64,000 nt of DNA from NCBI GenBank assembly GCA_008931825.1, contig QXVZ01023090.1, forward strand, positions 1-64,000. Direction: 5' to 3'. The notes below the pieces were generated by a model that saw only the letters and a list, made by a program, of their open reading frames with translations, was not told where the DNA came from and did no database searches. Below are positions 60,501 to 64,000 of this stretch, in pieces. A program made the translations under genes and the position numbers. Every line of letters starts with the position of its first letter. Position 1 is the first letter of the stretch. The stretch comes from Phallusia fumigata. Taxonomy: Eukaryota > Chordata > Ascidiacea > Phlebobranchia > Ascidiidae.

Positions 60501-61777
60501 ACTCAACCACGTCGACATTGGAACACGTGACTGTCGACCCTCAACGCCTGAACGGCTCATATCAAGGCAGTCCTACTCTTTCTAGCACATCGTCGGGGGC
60601 TGGTAGCATTGGCAGCGGTGAACTGAGGAACCCCCCATTTCGATCCCCATCAGACCTCCCCCCTCCACCCCCTCACTTACGTCACAACGACGTGTAAACG
60701 TTAAAACTGTTCTTGTCAGTTTGTTTGTTTCCGTCAGCTGCCCCGAGGCTGAACAAACCAAGCGAAATAAACTCAACTCAACTCAACTCAATTTTCGGGA
60801 AATATTGAGTTACGGCGAAGGGTGCTGTACAGACCGCAAAAATCCTTGTAATGTTTATTATCAGTTTTCTCGGCCATTTGGGTCATACCGAGGGTTGTCA
60901 TACAGATGAGTGTATTTAAAAACCGACGAAACACTAAAGCAGGACATAAGAAAAAGTCAAAAGAAAAAAAAGGTTATTGGGTAAACGTTTCATCGAATTC
61001 GATGACAAAAAAAACTTTTTGTTACAGAGACCCTGAAGTACGCTGTCGCTGAGGATTTTTGTATTTGTGATGCTGGCCTTTTTTAATCTGTTTTTTTTTA
61101 ACCACCAATGAGATTGTAAACATGACGTCTTTTTGGGACAGAAACCGAATCTCTTTTTGCACATTATATTGTTGTATTGTTTTATCTCTTAAGAGATAGC
61201 ACCCAATCTGCAAACTCATAAAACTCACCGCTAATGACGAAAAGGGAAATTTTAACAGGTTCACATGCCCAGAAATGACTCGGCAAACTATCGAACAATG
61301 AACCGAAACGTTTGGATTACTGTTTGTGTTTTCTTTGCGGCAATTTTCTTTGTACTTTATTTGTGCTCTGTTACGTTTTCACCGCTTAATAAAGCAAACA
61401 AAATACAGTTTGAGGTTTTTTCTTCTTTTTCTGCTTACTATTTGTCCCACAAACTTAAGCTTGTACCACAAAACGTGTTGCCTTTCAACTGGCATAAACC
61501 TTCTTTGTTTTATTTCAGATGCCCTCACTTTGCAACATACCAAGGCTTTTATCATAGACATGAACTGGCAAGATATGAAGCGAAAATCGATCGTTGATAT
61601 TCCTGAGGTAATTTGTTCGTAGATTCTTTTGCCTACTAGGCATAGATATCACTACAATTTTACCGTCAAATCGAAGCTATTTTTGTGCTTTAGGTTCGCA
61701 AATCCTTGTTGGAGTTGTTAAAAGATCACGTGATCCCAGCATGCAAAAATCACAAAGTTCGCATCGGTCTGTATTGA
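12547..61777 (+). CDS. CMSS1: CMSS1 (Cms1 ribosomal small-subunit homologue)
   Basis: Eight coding exons join in perfect phase: 12547-12640, 40797-40894, 42395-42512, 42807-42869, 43052-43187, 43708-43826, 61519-61607 and 61694-61777 (TGA). They give 266 residues (human about 279). The start [12 protein letters not shown] matches human MADDLGDEWWEN. A lysine/arginine-rich nuclear segment ([11 protein letters not shown]) follows, then [14 protein letters not shown]. The core has [29 protein letters not shown] (a DEAD-box-like TPxR motif), [20 protein letters not shown], and the end is VRIGLY. The family is nucleolar and tied to small-subunit (90S) pre-ribosomes. Introns 1 (28,156 bp) and 6 (17,692 bp) are huge and hold three other genes; the remaining introns are 86 to 1,500 bp except intron 5 (520 bp). 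It is probably the third cistron of the UQCC5-UQCC6 operon. Confidence 0.95.
13223..13228 (-). terminator. Poly(A) signal for the 13.5-22 kb minus-strand gene
   Basis: AATAAA on the minus strand, about 330 bp past the stop codon at 13554. Another copy lies at 13171-13176. Confidence 0.45.
13554..22073 (-). CDS. Unidentified multi-exon gene nested in CMSS1 intron 1
   Basis: Minus-strand exons with canonical splice sites and consistent phase, 5' to 3': 19887-19956, 19112-19525, 18573-18747, 18073-18263, 17053-17166, 16429-16556, 15336-15482, 15005-15118, 14447-14572, 13998-14141 and 13554-13781 (stop). Together they encode about 616 residues. An exon starting [12 protein letters not shown] (21973-22073) has an ATG and a strong donor but ends in phase 2, whereas 19887-19956 needs phase 0, so at least one small exon between them is unseen. 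The N-terminal third is low complexity and rich in proline, asparagine and serine. The C-terminal part looks globular, with cysteines ([20 protein letters not shown]) and [17 protein letters not shown] do not recognise the family and assign no function. The 17053-17166 exon and the GTGTAA donor after 14447-14572 are the least secure pieces. Confidence 0.75.
16040..16320. mobile_element. hAT-type MITE, copy A
   Basis: 281 bp with inverted ends (TTTCCCAACC near the start, GGTTGGGAATCACTT at the end) and flanks ATCGAACC / ATCTAACC, an 8-bp target-site duplication with one mismatch. The interior (GCTCAGG.GTGCCGCGACCAATTTACTA) matches copy B at 20716-20961. It has no coding capacity. It lies in an intron of the minus-strand nested gene. 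Confidence 0.75.
19677..19855. repeat. Minisatellite-like tandem array
   Basis: Three to four diverged units of roughly 50-60 bp share TTATGATTTTTAGTATTT, ACCAAGG and a CGGCAAAA(A) motif followed by CTG or TGTG. The array sits between two exons of the unidentified minus-strand gene. Confidence 0.65.
20716..20961. mobile_element. hAT-type MITE, copy B
   Basis: 246 bp beginning CAGTTCCCAACC and ending GGTTGGGAACCACTT. The flanks GTCTAAAC and GTCTACAC form an 8-bp target-site duplication with one mismatch, the length made by hAT transposases. Homologous to copy A (16040-16320), so this is a non-autonomous family with at least two members here. Confidence 0.78.
23109..23233 (-). promoter_or_regulatory. 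TATA-box promoter and 5' leader exon of the unidentified gene
   Basis: On the minus strand TATAAATAG occupies 23233-23225. Downstream, a short leader ends at a strong donor (GTAAGT) at 23108. The leader contains an ATG whose frame closes before the donor, so it is best read as a 5' untranslated exon splicing to the ATG exon at 21973-22080. This is inferred from sequence motifs only. Confidence 0.55.
24396..24440. promoter_or_regulatory. CRE pair next to a GC box
   Basis: TGACGTCA at 24396-24403 and TACGTCA at 24409-24415, followed by GGCCGCAGGAGAGGGCGG. The 12-mer CTCCTACGTCAT recurs inverted at 46044-46055, beside another TGACGTCA. It may be a promoter or enhancer; the target is unknown. 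Confidence 0.4.
25051..35428 (-). CDS. FILIP1L: FILIP1/FILIP1L orthologue (filamin-A-interacting coiled-coil protein)
   Basis: Nineteen exons join in phase to 969 residues (human FILIP1L about 1135): 35381-35428, 34116-34179, 33473-33713, 33094-33211, 32583-32727, 31524-31621, 31075-31206, 30564-30722, 29862-30053, 29400-29615, 28662-28853, 28117-28275, 27594-27746, 27303-27401, 26769-26882, 26440-26673, 25949-26210, 25604-25749, 25051-25188. The CortBP2/NavBP N-terminal domain (about residues 75-280) carries [52 protein letters not shown] and [18 protein letters not shown], all close to vertebrate FILIP1L. A coiled coil runs to about residue 710, then a disordered serine/proline tail ends with [14 protein letters not shown]. 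The family binds filamin A and affects cell migration. A single orthologue before the vertebrate FILIP1/FILIP1L duplication is likely, so the symbol stands for the pair. The gene is antisense within CMSS1 intron 1, as in human. Confidence 0.95.
25227..25369. mobile_element. Possible hAT-type MITE in a FILIP1L intron
   Basis: 143 bp beginning CAGTGGTTCTTA and ending TAGGGACCACTG, an imperfect inverted pair with the CAGTGGTTC consensus of hAT ends. No clear 8-bp duplication was seen. Confidence 0.45.
35729..35840. repeat. Imperfect inverted repeat enclosing the hammerhead motif
   Basis: Arms 35729-35759 and 35810-35840 are reverse complements over about 31 bp with several mismatches; the outer 15 (GTGAGTTGCAGACAG / CTGTCTGCAGCTCAC) match best. 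Between them lies the ribozyme core and a small GGCTA-CAC-TAGCC hairpin (minus strand). Confidence 0.65.
35739..35775 (-). ncRNA. Hammerhead ribozyme motif
   Basis: On the minus strand: CTGATGA (35775-35769), helix II GACC-TTTA-GGTC (35768-35757), GAA and then helix III ACAGTG-TG-CACTGT (35753-35740), followed by C at 35739. Every invariant core base of a hammerhead is present, and the predicted cleavage site is after GUC, between 35739 and 35738. Helices II and III are perfectly paired with tiny loops, like the compact hammerheads of Penelope-like and related retroelements. Bases next to the core do not form a good contiguous helix I. The outer inverted repeat could close it only across a ~55-base insertion. 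Activity is therefore uncertain and it is probably an element relic. Confidence 0.75.
42192..42217. promoter_or_regulatory. Palindromic double CRE
   Basis: ATGACGTCAC, six bases, then GTGACGTCAT: two complete TGACGTCA sites as a perfect 10-bp inverted repeat. It lies in CMSS1 intron 2, about 180 bp before exon 3. CREB/ATF factors bind this site in animals; a role here is inference. Confidence 0.5.
42895..43050 (-). mobile_element. tRNA-derived SINE fragment
   Basis: On the minus strand an A-box-like segment (GTGGGATAAGACACC, 43049-43035), a B-box-like GTTCAAATCT (42950-42941) and a 3' segment ACCTTTGGCAA (42911-42901) follow in the order of tRNA-derived SINEs; the last is a common SINE body motif. 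The A-to-B distance is larger than in a tRNA, so the A box is tentative. The element ends against CMSS1 exon 5 (43052). Confidence 0.5.
43933..44322 (+). repeat. Triplicated short motif
   Basis: ACAAGTTTTGTGxxTAGGAAGTTTTTTAATTT occurs near 43933, again near 44249, and in a shorter form (GCAAGTTTTGTGCATGGGAAG) near 44298. The copies flank the first copy of the 250-bp direct repeat. Confidence 0.65.
43981..44228 (+). repeat. Dispersed repeat, copy 1
   Basis: About 248 bp nearly identical to 46459-46705, sharing for example CTAACCTACGTAATGGTGTC, GTCCGTTTGAAGTTAAC and AACGCCAATCACGTTTT. The copies are in the same orientation, 2.5 kb apart. No target-site duplications were found and the family is unknown. 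Confidence 0.8.
45101..45142. repeat. Short hairpin
   Basis: ACTATATAGTTATGAAG (45101-45117) and CTTCATAACTATACAGT (45126-45142) are reverse complements with one mismatch and an 8-base loop. The function is unknown. Confidence 0.65.
46021..46065. promoter_or_regulatory. Second CRE pair next to a GC-rich box
   Basis: TGACGTCAT at 46021-46029 and ATGACGTAGGAG at 46044-46055, followed by CGGGCGGGCG. The layout mirrors 24396-24440 and shares a 12-mer in inverted orientation. It may be a promoter, but no gene start was recognised beside it. Confidence 0.35.
46459..46705 (+). repeat. Dispersed repeat, copy 2
   Basis: The partner of 43981-44228, roughly nine in ten bases identical by eye, in the same orientation. 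Both lie in CMSS1 intron 6. Confidence 0.8.
49507..49566 (+). repeat. Tandem duplication, 31-bp unit
   Basis: Two adjacent copies of TACAGCTCTGxTAAAGTCAT followed by CGCCGTGGCA, differing at one or two positions. Confidence 0.8.
52197..60697 (+). CDS. LDLa-TSP1-mucin transmembrane receptor-like protein, nested in CMSS1 intron 6
   Basis: Eight exons in consistent phase: 52197-52490, 53634-53756, 55127-55249, 57045-57325, 58087-58820, 59105-59338, 59863-59981, 60422-60697 (TAA), giving 727 residues. The start [15 protein letters not shown] is a signal peptide; the upstream in-frame extension is open but has no such signal. A cysteine-containing N-terminal segment follows, then four LDL-receptor class A repeats with (V)CDGxxxCxxxxDExxC, then a thrombospondin type-1 repeat (WSPWSAC, CTRTRTRSC). 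Next comes a serine/threonine mucin stalk (about residues 310-518), a membrane helix (about 558-588), and a cytoplasmic tail rich in serine with a proline run ([14 protein letters not shown] end). It is a type I membrane protein. LDLa and TSP1 repeats usually bind extracellular ligands, but no named orthologue was recognised. Exon 4 fuses two LDLa repeats at the point where the others have an intron. Confidence 0.88.
53781..54001. mobile_element. hAT-type MITE in an LDLa-gene intron
   Basis: 221 bp starting CAGTGTTTCTCAACC and ending GGTCGAGAACCACTG, inverted with few mismatches and matching the hAT end consensus. The flanking 8-bp duplication is not convincing. It starts 24 bases after the donor of the 53634-53756 exon. 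Confidence 0.6.
54140..54290 (-). mobile_element. Tc1/mariner transposase fossil
   Basis: A minus-strand frame reads [19 protein letters not shown] and then a stretch ending RLRFSAHY. This has the order and character of the Tc1 transposase DNA-binding region (family: NTVxRRLRxxGLxSRRP, then RLxFAxxH). Only about 50 residues survive and no catalytic core or terminal repeats were seen, so it is an old fragment. Confidence 0.55.
57367..57479. repeat. Long inverted repeat, 28-bp arms
   Basis: Arms 57367-57394 (GAAAAATACAAGCCAGTACT and on) and 57452-57479 are reverse complements with about two mismatches. A second inner pair, TTGCCAT / ATGGCAA, lies in the loop. It is in the intron 42 bases after the exon ending 57325. 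Confidence 0.75.
60762..60794 (+). terminator. Poly(A) signal within a dispersed CTCAA-repeat tail
   Basis: AATAAA at 60767-60772, 70 bp after the LDLa-TSP1 stop, lies inside AGCGAAATAAACTC followed by (AACTC) repeats. The same string occurs inverted at 6935-6966, so the gene's likely 3'-end signal comes from a dispersed element tail. Confidence 0.55.
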
Positions 61778-61900
61778 TGCCATGTCGTCCCACAAGACGT
61801 TGATACTGGGAACAGAGCGTTTACACTGAAAAAATGAACTATTTTGCGCCCAAAGAAGCCCAGAGCATGTTCAGTTTCGCTCTACTTTTCATTTTGTGAC

Positions 61901-61906
61901 AATAAA
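61901..61906 (+). terminator. Poly(A) signal for CMSS1
   Basis: AATAAA lies 124 bp after the CMSS1 stop at 61777, the first such hexamer after the stop codon. Confidence 0.6.
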
Positions 61907-61909
61907 CTG

Positions 61910-64000
61910 AGATAGGGGCGTTATGCTTGTTAAGGTATAACAGAATTCTGGGCTACTTTTAGCGTAAAAAGTGGTGTACAATTCAAAGGTTACTAATATT
62001 TTTGGAATAACGTTTTTTGAGTAATGTTACATTATTTCAGGCAATGGGTTGCAAAAAAACGAATATTTCGCACAACACAGTTTGAGAATCACTGGCTGGA
62101 AGGGTGTTTTCATTGACATCGTAATAAGCGCTAGGGGGAAGAAGAGAGCAGAGAAAACCAGTTTGGAGATTCTCTGAGATTATACCACCCCATGACAGAA
62201 AATATAAGGACACTTTGGAAAATAAGTTCCCTGCATTGTAATTTGAGTTAGTTCCGAACCTTTAAACATGACTTGGACTTGTTTCCAGTAAATTCTGGTA
62301 ATCATGCAATTAAGTCCAAGGTGCAAAATGTTGAATTTAATGGTTCCGGAGAAAATGATCTACTTGTATAACCTTTTTGCCGGTTTTGTTAAAAACTGAT
62401 TTTCTGTTGACCCGATTTGTCGTAATAATGTGCATTTGACCAAAGCCCCAATCACTTGATATGTAACTGTGGCATTAAGACTTTTACAATGGTGGGAGCG
62501 CCTGCATGACGAGAGGTTTAGTAGCATTTTTTAGGTGCCGGACTTCTCGGCTCAAGCCTACTACTGTAACCTTTTCCTCCAGCCCAATGTCCCATTATTT
62601 GCTTGTAGAGGTGGGCAGGTGGCGAATCGTAGCTCAGGCACGCTCTTGCAGCACTACACCCACATACTTGACCAACATATTAGGTGCGTTATCTACTTGC
62701 TTCGTAAACCGAGCATATTGATATCATAGTTACAATGCAATATTAAAAGAAAAACGAAAGATATATTTGGCCAGATATATACATGAATCGTGGTAACAAT
62801 AGGAGTGTCAGGTTTTGTGCCTCGCTGAACAGTTTGACAAATTTGCGGTTTTGGGACTTGTGGTTGCTGTAAAGTAGTCCAGTTTACAATCGCATGACAA
62901 TACCTTTTCATTGAAACAAACTTTTTGTTCTAAAGCAGTGATTCTCAAAATGTGGTCCGCCATCCCCTCATAGTGGTCCGCGAAAGGATGACTTAAACTA
63001 GGCACTGGTTTATAAAATCGCCTGTTTAGAGAGCATGTCAGAACGAAATTATGTTTGGTGGTCCTCAGAAAAAAATTCGAAAATGAAGTGGTCCTTGGAC
63101 TAAAAAAGTTTGAGAAACACTGTTCTAAAGAATAATGATTATTTTAGATGTAGTGTTCTATATCTATGCAGAAATGGATGGCCAAAGAGTCGCAAAACAC
63201 TCTTCCATTATGTAACATATATAAAATTTATAGGCCTCTTCAAAGTTCAAACTGGAGCACTGGAAACATGATGACGTCCTGTTTGACAGATTATTATATT
63301 ACTGACTTAAAATAGGAAATTAATAAGTTTGGCATTCAATAGGGAGAATAAAGAGAGGAAATTATCCATTTCTGCTTTGTTTAATTTAAAAAATGGTTTT
63401 GTTTAATTGGTTCCCATACAGCAAAACTTGATGTACCAATGACTGTTGTTGAAACAGGTTTTTAAGTTGTGGACAAGTTTTGGTACTACACATGTCAGTT
63501 TGTACATGGTACTGAATATGTAGTATTGCAGTAAAACTTTAAATCATTGGTGTTTTGCCAAGATATTTCATTATTTATTTTCACAGAATGGTATTACTAC
63601 AATTGGAAACTATAAAAAACTCTTATTATTTTGTTTTTGGCAAGTGGCTTTGATAAACTTGTCCAGGAAAATTTGATTGATTTTTATAGTGTGGAATTGG
63701 GGAAATGGCAAACTGACTTGATACAGGTAATAAACAGGTTATAAAATAAAAACTAAAAATTTAATTTGGTTTTAGGTTGCACTTAAAATGTTTTATAAAG
63801 ATATCCAAATGATTAAACTAACGTGCATGAATGGTTAGGGTGTAATTTTGCAAGTAAATGTGGTTTTTGTGTAAGGATTGTTCAGGTTATTTGTATTGTT
63901 TGCATGTAAACATGACTTGATGTTTATCTCACACACAATCTTTGCAAGTGTCAATATACCTACAATTTAATACGTTTACATACTTATTATAGGTTCGGAT
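61910..64000. other. Downstream intergenic sequence
   Basis: AT-rich sequence after the CMSS1 3' end. Apart from a well-preserved MITE at 62936-63122 no gene or other feature was recognised. Confidence 0.5.
62928..63130. mobile_element. hAT-type MITE with perfect 8-bp target-site duplication
   Basis: The element spans 62936-63122 (187 bp), with inverted ends CAGTGATTCTCAAA / TTTGAGAAACACTG. It is flanked by identical TTCTAAAG copies at 62928-62935 and 63123-63130. The end sequence and 8-bp duplication are diagnostic of the hAT superfamily. The inside carries GTGGTCC motifs near both ends and no coding capacity. The perfect duplication suggests a fairly recent insertion. Confidence 0.9.

Overview
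The window looks like a tunicate (sea squirt) genome, most likely Ciona or a close relative. This is inferred from the AT-rich compact DNA, many short exons with GT-AG introns, chordate-specific gene families and operon-like gene spacing. No database search was possible, so identities rest on recognising protein families by eye and on splice phases that agree from exon to exon.

Layout. (1) At 4000-9030 (+) lie the last seven coding exons of a class A peptide GPCR: TM4 to the C-terminal tail, with a very long glycosylatable extracellular loop 2. TM1-TM3 are not visible. (2) At 11542-12050 (+) two intronless small genes lie 50 bp apart. They are UQCC5 (SMIM4) and UQCC6 (BRAWNIN), two assembly factors of respiratory complex III. 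About 500 bp downstream, after an AATAAA followed 18 bp later by a splice acceptor, CMSS1 begins. This is the expected structure of a trans-spliced operon UQCC5-UQCC6-CMSS1. (3) CMSS1 (+) has eight coding exons spread over 49 kb (12547-61777). Its 28-kb intron 1 holds two genes on the opposite strand: an unidentified multi-exon gene (13554-22073) and a 19-exon FILIP1/FILIP1L orthologue (25051-35428). Its 17.7-kb intron 6 holds a same-strand gene (52197-60697) for a membrane protein with LDL-receptor class A repeats, a thrombospondin type-1 repeat and a mucin stalk. In human, FILIP1L also lies antisense inside CMSS1, so the nested pair appears to predate the tunicate-vertebrate split.

Non-genic content. 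There is a hammerhead ribozyme core with intact helices II and III (35739-35775, minus), several hAT-type MITEs (three with 8-bp target-site duplications), a tRNA-derived SINE touching a CMSS1 splice acceptor, a Tc1/mariner fossil, direct and tandem repeats, and long hairpins. The most notable points are the operon joining two partner complex III assembly factors, the deeply conserved CMSS1/FILIP1L nesting, and the ribozyme.
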